From positions 1 through 35,799 of the forward strand of contig JAAERE010000083.1 in NCBI GenBank assembly GCA_024230675.1: DNA of 35,799 bases. Direction: 5' to 3'. Source of the DNA: a bacterium (GTDB taxonomy: Bacteria > Zixibacteria > MSB-5A5 > GN15 > FEB-12). The notes below the pieces were generated by a model. It saw only the letters and a program-made list of their open reading frames with translations. It made no database searches and had not been told where the DNA came from. Each line of letters opens with the position of its first letter. Positions within the stretch are counted from its first letter, which is position 1. Shown here piece by piece: positions 28,478 through 35,799 of the stretch. Both the position numbers and the translations under genes were made by a program.

Positions 28478-31429
28478 CTACGGACAAGGGGGGAGAGGCG
28501 ACAGCGTCAAGAACTGGTTGTCGATCAAGATCGTCAGATCGGTAATATCCACAACGAGGTCTGAAGAGCTGTATCCGGCCCCCGGATAGTTGATATTGCC
28601 CTCTTCCTCACAGGCTAGTGGTGTCAGGGTGAGGAACTGATTGTCGACCAAAACTGAAACATCGGTGATGTCTATCACTCCGGACTGGTCTATGTCACCC
28701 ACGGTGAGCGGGATACAGCAGGTGCTTGAAGCCGGCGGATTTATGGATACATCCATGAGAATGTCGGAAGTATTGTTCTGTTCGAAATCAGTGAATACGG
28801 TGTACAGAATCGTGTCCAGAGAGGCCATGCCGTTATATTCGCCCACCCAACTAGTCATAGGCGTGACGATTGTGTCTTGAATAGCATTGCTCGGCAGAAA
28901 ACTAGCTCCGGAGTTGGTGCTCGTGGCAAGGCGCAATTCCGCGCCGGGGAACTGGAGGTTCTTGGGCGACATTCTGAAGCTGTAGTACGATATATCCACC
29001 AGACCGTTGGCCTTGACCAGCACCCAGGGGAGAACCTGAGCCCAGTTGGAGGCGTCGTCGTTGACTTTCACCGGCGTTTGCCAGCTGCTACCGCCGTCGG
29101 TAGACCGGACGCAGAAAACATCGGCCTCATCCATACCCCCGCTCAGAAACGTGTTGCCGTTGTCGGCCGAGTAATTGGTGTAGAGGTTGTGAAGATTCCA
29201 GACTCTGGGGTCTTCCCAAAAGACGTTGACATAGCCGTTGCCGGCAGACATGTGGGGATAATCTCCGAAACTGAGGCCGGCCGGAAAAGTGCCGTGATTT
29301 AAGGGGACTTCTGCTCCCCAGGTGGCGCCGTTGTCGAAGGAGCGGCTGAAATAAGCATCGCCGGCACCGGGCACGGGCGCCCGGGCATCGGTCCACGTGG
29401 CGTACACATGACTGCCTTCGGAGCTGATCTGTACGCCAAAAGATGCCGGCCCGATTCCTCCCCCGTCAAGGGGACCGATATCCGGCGACTGCCATGTCAA
29501 ACCGTTGTCGGCCGAAAAATCAAAAAAAACGTCGTTGGCCGCGGGACCCGAAAGCCGGTTGTCGATCCAGCCTATGTACACATAACTTCCCTGAACGTCC
29601 ATGAACGGCCAGAGCGAGGCGCTGCCGCCGTCGTTGATTCTGAAATCGGTTCCCCAGAGCACACCGTTGTTGGTCGAGCGGTTGAAGAACGTCTCCGAAG
29701 TCCCGTTGCGATCGTCGGTCCAGCAGGCGAAGACGTTGCTGCCAACACAGGCGATACCGCCCTGCAGGGGCATCTGACACCAGGTGCCCAGGCCCTGGCT
29801 GAGCATCTGGGGTGTCGACCAGCTAACGCCGTTATTTGCGGAATAGTTGTACCAGGGCTGATATCCCCCGGTACTCATATCGAGCCACATGCAGTAGACA
29901 TAGGCACCCTGGCAAGCCAGACGGGCGTATTGAGAGTTGTACTGACCGACCGTACCATGATCGACCCGGATAGGGGCGCTCCAGGAAACACCGTTGTTGA
30001 GCGATCCACTGAAGTAGATGTCCAGCTTGCCGCCGGTACCTGTTATTGAGTCCTGCCAGGCTGCGTATACGAAATTGCCGATGCTGGTTATGGCCGGGAA
30101 CTGGGCGTTGCCGGTATTGGTGCTAATCATTTGGTCGGGGTTCCAGGTTGCGCCGTTGTCGGCGGAGGTCGCCACAAAAATATTCCCCGTGTGGAGGGGA
30201 AGCATGCGATAGTCCTCCCAGATTGCATACACGTGATTGCCCGTTGAACTGAGCTTAACCCTCTTCGAAATATCCGCCCCGGCAACGTCCGTTTGGTCCA
30301 GTCTCCCGATATCAGGAAGGTTCCAGGTCCGGCCGTCGTCGGTCGAGCGGTTGAAATAGATATCCTGAAGACCGTTGCGATAATCCTCCCAGGCGATGTA
30401 TACGTACGAGCCCTCACGGTCCACCGATGGATTCCAGCTGGGTGTACCTCCAGGCATAACCCCCGGATCCTTGCCCTGATCCACCCGCCGGTCGAAATAA
30501 CCGTCCGGGTCGGCGCAGTAGGTGATGTACAGCTTCATGGGATCGGACGGATCAGCGGCGGCTGACGGGAAGCTCTTGGCCTTGAAGCCGGAATTAGAGT
30601 AGGTGTATTTCGGGGGCGCGTCGAAATTGGCTGCTTTTATGTCGGTCCCGAAACTCGTGCCGCCGTCGGTTGAAATATCAACGTACAGGGAGCCGGGATG
30701 ATGACCTCGGAAATAGCAGTCGTACCACGTCATATATACGATACCACCCGCGCCTACAAACGGCAACGCTCCTTCGGCGTATGCAGTCTGCGGCGGGTTG
30801 TCGTTAACTTGTATCGGGGCCGAGAAGTTGTTCCCAGCGTCATTCGAGACCGCAAAAAAGACGTCGGAGTTGTGGCCGTTGGTATCGTCACGTTGCCAGC
30901 CCACGTAGATGTAGTTTTCATATGGGCTGCCGCTGTTGGTGTCGACGGTCATCATGCACTTGTCTGAGAATTTGACCGGCTGAACCCCTGTGTAAATCAA
31001 CTCATCAACGGTCGTGGGAGGGGTCCAGGTCCGTCCGCCATCGACGGACTTGCATACATAAATACCGCTCTTGTCGTAGAACGCGGTGCCCTCGTAAGAT
31101 AGGAAACAGGCGTAAACATTGCCGAGATTATCGGCGGCGACCGACGGGTCTCCCGTCGTCGCCCATTTGGCCGGAAGCTGGACATCAAACCAGAAGTGCC
31201 CTGAGTCCGGGCTGTAGCTGGCGCCCAGCGACTTGCCAATGTCGTTATAGGCTACAACGATGTTCATCAGATCGCCGGAATAGTGTTTATTTATGGCAAT
31301 GCTGGGTTCATTCTGAACGCTGTTGTCGGTGTCCTGGTTCACCTGGACATCGGTGGCAGCCGGGCTGATACCGGTCAGAAGGAACGCGGACAACAATACG
31401 AGCTTCAGGTACAAGGGTACTCTTGTCAT
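28478..31429 (-). CDS. Secreted Asp-box (BNR/sialidase-fold) repeat protein with dockerin-like tail
   Basis: Exported multi-propeller protein of 983 aa. The signal peptide is ~1-24 (YLKLVLLSAFLLTGISPAA). The body contains about a dozen Asp-box motifs of the form S-x-D/N-x-G-x-T-W, for example SVDGGRTW, STDDGRTW, SADNGATW, SANNGVSW and SADNGLTW, spaced as in sialidase-type beta-propellers. The catalytic arginine triad and tyrosine of true sialidases are not evident, so it may be a binding or structural protein. The tail is the double dockerin-like module; its second calcium loop is enlarged by an insertion around PGAGYSSSD. The frame is open to 31582; I chose the ATG at 31429 because it starts the signal peptide and has GAGGT upstream. 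Its promoter is at 31586-31614. Confidence 0.9.
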   Translation of the reverse strand: MTRVPLYLKLVLLSAFLLTGISPAATDVQVNQDTDNSVQNEPSIAINKHYSGDLMNIVVAYNDIGKSLGASYSPDSGHFWFDVQLPAKWATTGDPSVAADNLGNVYACFLSYEGTAFYDKSGIYVCKSVDGGRTWTPPTTVDELIYTGVQPVKFSDKCMMTVDTNSGSPYENYIYVGWQRDDTNGHNSDVFFAVSNDAGNNFSAPIQVNDNPPQTAYAEGALPFVGAGGIVYMTWYDCYFRGHHPGSLYVDISTDGGTSFGTDIKAANFDAPPKYTYSNSGFKAKSFPSAAADPSDPMKLYITYCADPDGYFDRRVDQGKDPGVMPGGTPSWNPSVDREGSYVYIAWEDYRNGLQDIYFNRSTDDGRTWNLPDIGRLDQTDVAGADISKRVKLSSTGNHVYAIWEDYRMLPLHTGNIFVATSADNGATWNPDQMISTNTGNAQFPAITSIGNFVYAAWQDSITGTGGKLDIYFSGSLNNGVSWSAPIRVDHGTVGQYNSQYARLACQGAYVYCMWLDMSTGGYQPWYNYSANNGVSWSTPQMLSQGLGTWCQMPLQGGIACVGSNVFACWTDDRNGTSETFFNRSTNNGVLWGTDFRINDGGSASLWPFMDVQGSYVYIGWIDNRLSGPAANDVFFDFSADNGLTWQSPDIGPLDGGGIGPASFGVQISSEGSHVYATWTDARAPVPGAGDAYFSRSFDNGATWGAEVPLNHGTFPAGLSFGDYPHMSAGNGYVNVFWEDPRVWNLHNLYTNYSADNGNTFLSGGMDEADVFCVRSTDGGSSWQTPVKVNDDASNWAQVLPWVLVKANGLVDISYYSFRMSPKNLQFPGAELRLATSTNSGASFLPSNAIQDTIVTPMTSWVGEYNGMASLDTILYTVFTDFEQNNTSDILMDVSINPPASSTCCIPLTVGDIDQSGVIDITDVSVLVDNQFLTLTPLACEEEGNINYPGAGYSSSDLVVDITDLTILIDNQFLTLSPLPPCP

Positions 31430-31585
31430 GGTATTACCTCGCGGCTCCGGTCGTTTTTGATTCGCGCTATCGTCTGTGCGGCAGCCACCACAACTGCGAG
31501 GTCCCGGGTTGAACCGAGGAGAAGAATTCCGAGATGAAGCTCGATTGATGTGGAGTTGTCGGTCGCGTGGTGGAAAAACCAACTA

Positions 31586-31614
31586 AATATACGGTCGATC
31601 AACGATGTCGTCAA
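31586..31614 (-). promoter_or_regulatory. Promoter of the Asp-box protein gene
   Basis: Minus-strand TTGACG (31614-31609), 17-bp spacer, TATATT (31591-31586) followed by TAG. The TATATTTAG end is the same as in the promoter of the M14 carboxypeptidase gene. The leader would be about 150 bases. Confidence 0.5.
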
Positions 31615-31687
31615 TCAGATTATCGGCAGCGGGGGCACGATAATAGATAACCGGCGGCAATTATCCATGAAAAGTCAGGGACGCCAA

Positions 31688-33127
31688 TCAGGCACAGGCA
31701 GGGAGAGGGGTCAGCGTTAGAAACTGATTATCGATGAGAATGGAAAGATCCGTTATATCCACCAACCCGGAGAAGTCTACATCCGCCTCCTCATCGCAAG
31801 GCAGGGGAGCCAGCGTGAGAAACTGGTTGTCGATCATAACCGAGATGTCCGTAATGTCGACGCCGCCGGATTGGTTAACATCGCCGACTGTAGGACCCTG
31901 ACAACAGGCTTCGGAAGAGCATTGATCCGGGACGCCGTCGGGGACAATCTTATGTACCTTGCCGTCGAGTGCATCGTATTCCAGAATGTACAACTCGCCG
32001 TTGGCGTCCTCACCGAAAGCCGATATCTGGTACGTTGATCCACCGGTCAGTTCGGTTGTTCTGTCCTGAAAATCCGTCAGGCTGGAGCCGTCGTAACGGA
32101 AAGACCAGATTTCGCCCGAGCAGTACTCGGCAAAGAAATAGGCCCCCCGCAGGTCGGGCACGGCGCAGCCGCGATAAACAAATCCCCCGGTGACCGAACA
32201 TCTGAAACCGAACGGGCCGGTCTCGTGCCGATATTCGTAGATGGGATCATCGAGTGCGCCCGAGGGATCGCAACCGCTGGACGGGTTGTAGCAATGGTCG
32301 CCCTCTTTCAATCGCCAGCCGTAATTCTCTCCGCCCGATGAGGAGACAGGTTGAAAGTCGATTTCCTCCCAGACTCCCTGGCCGACGTCGGCTATCCACA
32401 TATCGCCAGTGGCTCGATCGAAGCTCCAGCGCCAGGGGTTGCGAAGGCCAATAGCCCAAATCTCGGGCAGAGTATCGTTGGCCCCCACGAAGGGATTGTC
32501 TGGGGGGACGGCGTAGGGCGTCCCGGCATCGACGTCGATTCGGAGCATCTTCCCGAGCAGCGTATCCGGAGTCTGGGCCAGATTGTTGGGGTCGCCGCCG
32601 CCACCGCCGTCGCCAAGTCCGATATAGAGCAGGCTGTCGTTGGGGCCAAACGCAATCATACCGCCGTTGTGATTGCCCTCGGGCTGATGAGTGCTCAAGA
32701 CTATTTGCTCGGAAGATGACGTAGCTGAATCAAGATTGGTCCCGGAAACAGAGAAGCGAGAGACGGTGGTCTGTCCAGTTGGACTGGAGGCTGTGTAGTA
32801 AACATAGAAAAAGCCGTTCTCGGAATACCTGGGATGGAAAGCAAGGCCCAATAGCCCCCGCTCGCCTCCGCTGGAGACCCGGCTCCGGATGTCCAGGAAG
32901 GGTGTGCTTTGAGTAACGCCCGACTTAATCAGGCGAATAGAGCCCGATTGCTCGACCACGAATAGGCGGCTCGTGTCGCCGGGAGCGAAGGTCAGAAGGA
33001 CCGGGCTTTGCAGACCGTCGGCGATCTCAACCGTCGTGAGCGGCGTCTGGGCCGGGACCGACTCGGCAGGGGGGAGGCAAGTCAGAAAAACAACGGCTAC
33101 GACCTCAATTCTCAACTGGGACATCAT
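31688..33127 (-). CDS. Secreted PQQ-type sugar dehydrogenase-like protein with dockerin-like tail
   Basis: Exported six-bladed propeller of the glucose/sorbosone dehydrogenase (GSDH/YliI/HHIP) family, 479 aa. The signal peptide is ~1-25 (VVAVVFLTCLPPAESVPA). Family signatures are present in order: 'GLQSPVLLTFAPGDTSRLFV', 'ERGLLGLAFHPRYSENGFFY', the histidine-bearing HNGGMIAFGPND, 'LYIGLGDGGGGGDPNNLAQT', 'LLGKMLRIDVDAG', 'EIWAIGLRNPWRWSFD' and 'DVGQGVWEEIDF'. These members oxidise aldose sugars using PQQ in the periplasm or outside the cell; cofactor use here is inferred. The last ~73 residues are the double dockerin-like module (DNQFLTLAPLPCDEE, then DNQFLTLTPLPACA). Two ATGs stand in tandem at the start (33127 and 33124), with GAAGGAGA upstream. 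Confidence 0.93.
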   Translation of the reverse strand: MMSQLRIEVVAVVFLTCLPPAESVPAQTPLTTVEIADGLQSPVLLTFAPGDTSRLFVVEQSGSIRLIKSGVTQSTPFLDIRSRVSSGGERGLLGLAFHPRYSENGFFYVYYTASSPTGQTTVSRFSVSGTNLDSATSSSEQIVLSTHQPEGNHNGGMIAFGPNDSLLYIGLGDGGGGGDPNNLAQTPDTLLGKMLRIDVDAGTPYAVPPDNPFVGANDTLPEIWAIGLRNPWRWSFDRATGDMWIADVGQGVWEEIDFQPVSSSGGENYGWRLKEGDHCYNPSSGCDPSGALDDPIYEYRHETGPFGFRCSVTGGFVYRGCAVPDLRGAYFFAEYCSGEIWSFRYDGSSLTDFQDRTTELTGGSTYQISAFGEDANGELYILEYDALDGKVHKIVPDGVPDQCSSEACCQGPTVGDVNQSGGVDITDISVMIDNQFLTLAPLPCDEEADVDFSGLVDITDLSILIDNQFLTLTPLPACA

Positions 33128-33230
33128 CTCGTCTCCTTCGAACTCCCGTAGGGAGTCTTCGGTTCGCGTTGGTCTAAATCATGGAATGGCAGATATACGT
33201 AGTCTATAAACACACAAAGGCGGAGGAGGT

Positions 33231-33419
33231 TCATTTTCTCTTGATCGAAACCAGGGGTTGTTTTATCAGGCGAAAACTGCTGATGCGGTCAGGGCGGAAA
33301 GTACGTTCCTCCTCGACCTGTTCGCAGAAGACCGTCACATACCACAGGGCGCGGAAAGTGTTGATCCGGAACGGTCGGTGGCCGCGCTTTTGCGGCCAGC
33401 GGTGTTTCCCTGGCAGCAC
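33231..33419 (-). pseudogene. Truncated WYL-domain 3' fragment, duplicate of the exonuclease-WYL gene end
   Basis: A short open frame (62 aa from a GTG) whose middle matches the C-terminus of the gene at 34980: about 29 of 43 residues are identical, including the block FCEQVEEERTFR-x-DRISSFR. At DNA level about 54 of 59 bases agree between 33272-33330 and the equivalent part of the larger gene (from 34992). The match stops near 33400, upstream of which the frame soon meets a stop codon, so the exonuclease part and most of the WYL domain are missing. At its 3' end it reads about 11 codons beyond the point where the full gene stops. No ribosome binding site or promoter is seen. Most likely a relic of duplication or recombination. 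Confidence 0.7.
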
Positions 33420-33472
33420 TATTAATATCGATCTTCCAGGTCAATGCGCTTGTCGGGCCTTCAACAGATAAA

Positions 33473-33499
33473 AAGGACCGCGTCGTGCACGCGGTCCTT
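33473..33499 (-). terminator. Rho-independent terminator of the IPTL-CTERM gene
   Basis: Perfect 11-bp stem AAGGACCGCGT (33473-33483) / ACGCGGTCCTT (33489-33499), 5-base loop, followed on the minus strand by TTTATCTG; counting the stem end, the T-run is five. It lies 35 bp past the stop. Confidence 0.75.
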
Positions 33500-33534
33500 G
33501 ATCGGTCGAGTCGAAGTGTTGTTTCTGGAAACCC

Positions 33535-34131
33535 TTAGATTTGTTGGAGGCGTCCTTTTCGACCCTTTCGTAGGAACACGATCCCTGCCAGAAGCAGGAC
33601 AGAAACCAGACCAACCAGCGACCAGACTGACAGTACAGGTATTGTTGAGGAGTTTTCGATTGCGTGGCAGTCCGTGCAAGGCCCGGAGGGGCAATCAATA
33701 TCGTCGTCATCATGGACGCAGCCCTCATCAAAGACTCGATTGACAACGCAGGCGGAATCCTCACATGTCAACCCGATGTGCACGGTATCCCCGCTGATCC
33801 CTTCCCCCTCCTCGCATTTCATGAAATACTGGTAGGAAATGGGCCCAAACGGTTCGTCCTTGGATGTTCCAGATACTGTGATTCTGGAGTTGCAGGGTGC
33901 GACTCCTTTCTTGCACCGAAGTTTGTACAGCGCGTCGTTCGTAGATTTCGCCCATATAGGCATCGGCGTCACGACCTCCACGCAAGCATCCGGCAGTGAC
34001 ACCACATGTATTTCAGTCCCTTGTTTGAATATGAACTTTGTGTTCCGACGCTGTTCGTTCGCAGCCATGGCCGAAGAAGCACCAAAAACGAGAACCAGGA
34101 AAAGCGCTACGGTCATTCTTGAAATTGTCAT
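33535..34131 (-). CDS. Secreted IPTL-CTERM-like surface protein, function unknown
   Basis: Exported protein of 198 aa. The signal peptide is ~1-24 (VALFLVLVFGASSAMA). The central part is cysteine-rich (pairs around LRCKKGVAPCNSR, MKCEEGEG, TCEDSACVV and CPSGPCTDCHA) and has an acidic DDDD run. I do not recognise a domain there. The C-terminus is a tripartite sorting tail: STIPVLSVWSLVG, a hydrophobic helix VSVLLLAGIVFL and a basic end RKGRKGR. This matches the IPTL-CTERM pattern (IPTLSEWG - helix - RR) that is cut and anchored by exosortase-like enzymes; none is encoded here. The frame is open to 34221; I chose the ATG at 34131 for its signal peptide and AAAGGT upstream. Confidence 0.82.
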   Translation of the reverse strand: MTISRMTVALFLVLVFGASSAMAANEQRRNTKFIFKQGTEIHVVSLPDACVEVVTPMPIWAKSTNDALYKLRCKKGVAPCNSRITVSGTSKDEPFGPISYQYFMKCEEGEGISGDTVHIGLTCEDSACVVNRVFDEGCVHDDDDIDCPSGPCTDCHAIENSSTIPVLSVWSLVGLVSVLLLAGIVFLRKGRKGRLQQI

Positions 34132-34169
34132 TGCCCAACCTTTCGTGGCAGGCCTAGCTTTTTTGGGGC

Positions 34170-34197
34170 TGCCTACCATAAGTAAGAAGTTTGTCAA
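34170..34197 (-). promoter_or_regulatory. Possible promoter of the IPTL-CTERM gene
   Basis: Minus-strand perfect TTGACA (34197-34192), 16-bp spacer and TAGGCA (34175-34170). The -35 box is strong; the -10 box matches poorly. The leader would be about 30 bases. Confidence 0.35.
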
Positions 34198-34221
34198 CCC
34201 TTGATCTTTGAGGAGTGGCAA

Positions 34222-34979
34222 CCATTGATGGGCAAGTTCAACTATGATGATAGGCTCAAACCTAAGCGCTCCAGGATTGCCACGAAACGTACTGGAAAAG
34301 TGCCTTGCAGACAGGGCACCTACGTGATCAGGGTTTCAGTGACGTCGCTGAACTACATTGCTCTCGCACATACTGCGCGAGCATCCGTCTGGTGGAAGCA
34401 GGTCTGCCCTGAGAACAATCATGAGCGGAGATGTCCGGTATGACGTCCGCGAGCCGGCAGTGAGGGCAGTTTTGCTTCTCTCGACCGAGATTCCTCCCAC
34501 TCAAAGGTTTCCAGGAAACGGCTCGTCTCTCCTGATATTCCGAACCATGATTGCTGCCACTCCCGCAAACGGGAGCACTGCATCATCTTTGCTACGTATC
34601 GCGTGACAGTCCTAATCAGCCGGACACCGCTTTGTGCATAGCTTTCTGAGGGAATTGCCAGAGAAAGGTCTACGGCAATAGACAGGCGCGGCCTACCTCA
34701 GACCTCCACAAGAGCGCCGGACAGTCCTGTCCCGCCATCTGATAGCGGTCAGTTATCGCATGTACACATTTTTCAACCCCACCAAGAAGTCGAGAGGACC
34801 TGGCAGATCATTGTCAGAGATGATTCCCCTCCTCAACATTCATACCAACTGCCTTTCGGATAGTCAAGCACAATATGGGTGGGGCAGGGACTTGCCGGAC
34901 AGGAACAAGGAGTGCATAGTCGTTTCTTTTGCCCTCCAGGTCTCCTGCGAAATACTTGCCAGTCGGCAAAACGGTGGGG
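34222..34979. other. Gene-poor region beside the exonuclease-WYL gene
   Basis: About 760 bases with no gene I can support. The short open frames here have no recognisable domain, poor ribosome binding sites and composition unlike the neighbouring genes. No tRNA, insertion sequence or clear inverted repeat was found. It lies between the IPTL-CTERM gene and the full WYL gene, inside the interval bounded by the two WYL copies, so it may be inserted or decayed DNA. Confidence 0.4.
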
Positions 34980-35799
34980 TTACTTCATCACGCGAAAACT
35001 GCTGATGCGGTCCAGGCGGAAAGTGCGTTCCTCCTCGACCTGTTCACAAAAGGCGGCGATGTAATACTGGGCTCGAAGAGAGTGGACCCGGCGCGGCCGG
35101 ATTATCCTTTTCTGCGGCGGCCGCCCGTTGGAGGCATACATGATCTCAAGGGGCAGCTCCTGCTCAATAGCGCGGGAGATTTCCTCGAACTGATCGGGCA
35201 GGCGGACCTCTTCGCCCTGCCACTGTGAAAATCGGTAGGATGTGAACAGCTTTCGGAACTCACCCTCACCGTCGAGAAAAGGAAAATCCTGCGAAAGGTG
35301 CTCGAACAACTTCCAGACTTGGGCGGCGTCGTCGGCGGCCCGGTGGTTCTGGCTCCGGTCGATTTTGAACTCACGGACCAGTGCCAGCAGGGAGTAAGAG
35401 TCCAGCCCTGGACGGTACTTCCGGCAAATGTCCACCGTGTCCAGGATGAGATTTTCAGGCAGTTCGATCCCGACCCGATCGGCCTCGCAACCAACGAAGC
35501 CTATATCAAACATCGCGTTATGCGCGATCAAAACACTGTCGGTCCCACAAAACTCCAGGAAACGGGCTATAACCGGCTCTATCGTCTCCGATTGCCGCAC
35601 CATGCTGTCGGTGATACCGTGGATCCTGATCGTTTCGGCCGGGATTTTTCTCTCAGGATTTACCAGCGCCTGAAACTGCTCGATTCGGGGCTGACCAAGG
35701 CGGAATTTGACCGCCCCAACCTCGACAATTCGGTTTGCGGGGGCCCAGAGACCGGTGGTTTCCGTGTCAAAGGCTACGAAATCAAGAGTTTGCAGCCAG
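34980..35799 (-). CDS. DnaQ-type 3'-5' exonuclease fused to a WYL domain (partial, 5' end off window)
   Basis: The 272 visible residues run to the right edge in one open frame, and the true start lies outside. The DEDDh exonuclease fold is complete in its motifs: ExoI D11-x-E13 in DFVAFDTETTGLWAP, a conserved 'NRIVEVGAVKFR', ExoII AHNAMFDIGF and ExoIII NHRAADDA. It is thus of the Pol III epsilon/DnaQ or RNase T-like type and should act on single-stranded nucleic acid ends. After a linker, the last ~80 residues resemble a WYL domain (PLEIMYASNGRPPQKRIIRP, then AQYYIAAFCEQVEEERTFRL), a ligand- or nucleic-acid-sensing module of defence and DNA-damage regulators. An internal ATG at 35603 would remove ExoI, so the longer frame is the real gene. 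The cellular role is unknown. Confidence 0.85.
   Translation of the reverse strand, partial: WLQTLDFVAFDTETTGLWAPANRIVEVGAVKFRLGQPRIEQFQALVNPERKIPAETIRIHGITDSMVRQSETIEPVIARFLEFCGTDSVLIAHNAMFDIGFVGCEADRVGIELPENLILDTVDICRKYRPGLDSYSLLALVREFKIDRSQNHRAADDAAQVWKLFEHLSQDFPFLDGEGEFRKLFTSYRFSQWQGEEVRLPDQFEEISRAIEQELPLEIMYASNGRPPQKRIIRPRRVHSLRAQYYIAAFCEQVEEERTFRLDRISSFRVMK

Noticed and set aside
31430-31582. N-terminal extension of the Asp-box protein up to 31582.
   Set aside because: The extension is basic and low-complexity, it would bury the signal peptide, and it overlaps the leader below a good promoter; the ATG at 31429 has its own ribosome binding site.
34201-34443. An 80-residue plus-strand open frame in the gene-poor region.
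   Set aside because: It has no recognisable domain, no convincing ribosome binding site and coding-unlike composition.

Overview
The window looks like chromosomal DNA of a Gram-negative, free-living bacterium of moderately high GC. It has a tripartite RND efflux operon with an outer-membrane TolC channel, full-length cobalamin-dependent MetH, an IPTL-CTERM-type protein, and many large secreted proteins with dockerin-like C-termini ending in variants of 'DNQFLTLTPL..CP'. I associate that tail style with uncultured FCB-group lineages, candidate division Zixibacteria in particular. This is an inference from protein style; no rRNA or other phylogenetic marker is present to prove it. I see no tRNA, rRNA, CRISPR array, phage gene or transposase.

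Layout. 1-2.3 kb: a cation/proton antiporter with an RCK-like tail, convergent with a small DsrE/YedF-like gene. 2.4-5.3 kb: a secreted zinc carboxypeptidase (M14) with its own strong promoter. 5.4-11.8 kb: a minus-strand operon tetR - tolC-like - membrane fusion protein - RND pump, with 4-8 bp gaps, a clear promoter, two TetR-type operators and a terminator. 11.9-12.9 kb: a zinc alcohol dehydrogenase. 13.1-14.5 kb: a secreted beta-propeller/thrombospondin-3 protein. 14.7-17.5 kb: an ECF sigma factor coupled (TAATG) to a membrane protein that joins an anti-sigma-like zinc finger to an extracytoplasmic TolB-like/TPR region. 17.8-22.5 kb: metH-metF, the methyl branch of methionine synthesis. 22.7-33.1 kb: four more secreted proteins (a small FN3-like protein, a gingipain-type C25 protease, a sialidase-fold Asp-box protein and a PQQ-type sugar dehydrogenase). 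33.2-35.8 kb: a truncated WYL-domain fragment, an IPTL-CTERM-like surface protein, a gene-poor stretch of about 0.75 kb, and the 3' part of a DnaQ-type exonuclease fused to a WYL domain that runs off the right edge.

The main theme is export. Six separate genes for secreted proteins of unrelated function (M14 and C25 proteases, propellers, sugar dehydrogenase, FN3) carry the same roughly 73-residue paired dockerin-like tail in two recognisable subtypes, which suggests one shared system for surface display or assembly. No cohesin is present in the window. A second, different surface-sorting tail (IPTL-CTERM-like) occurs once. The most unusual items are the shared tail system, the exonuclease-WYL fusion with a duplicated 3' fragment 1.6 kb away, and the sigma factor/zinc-finger-TPR pair.
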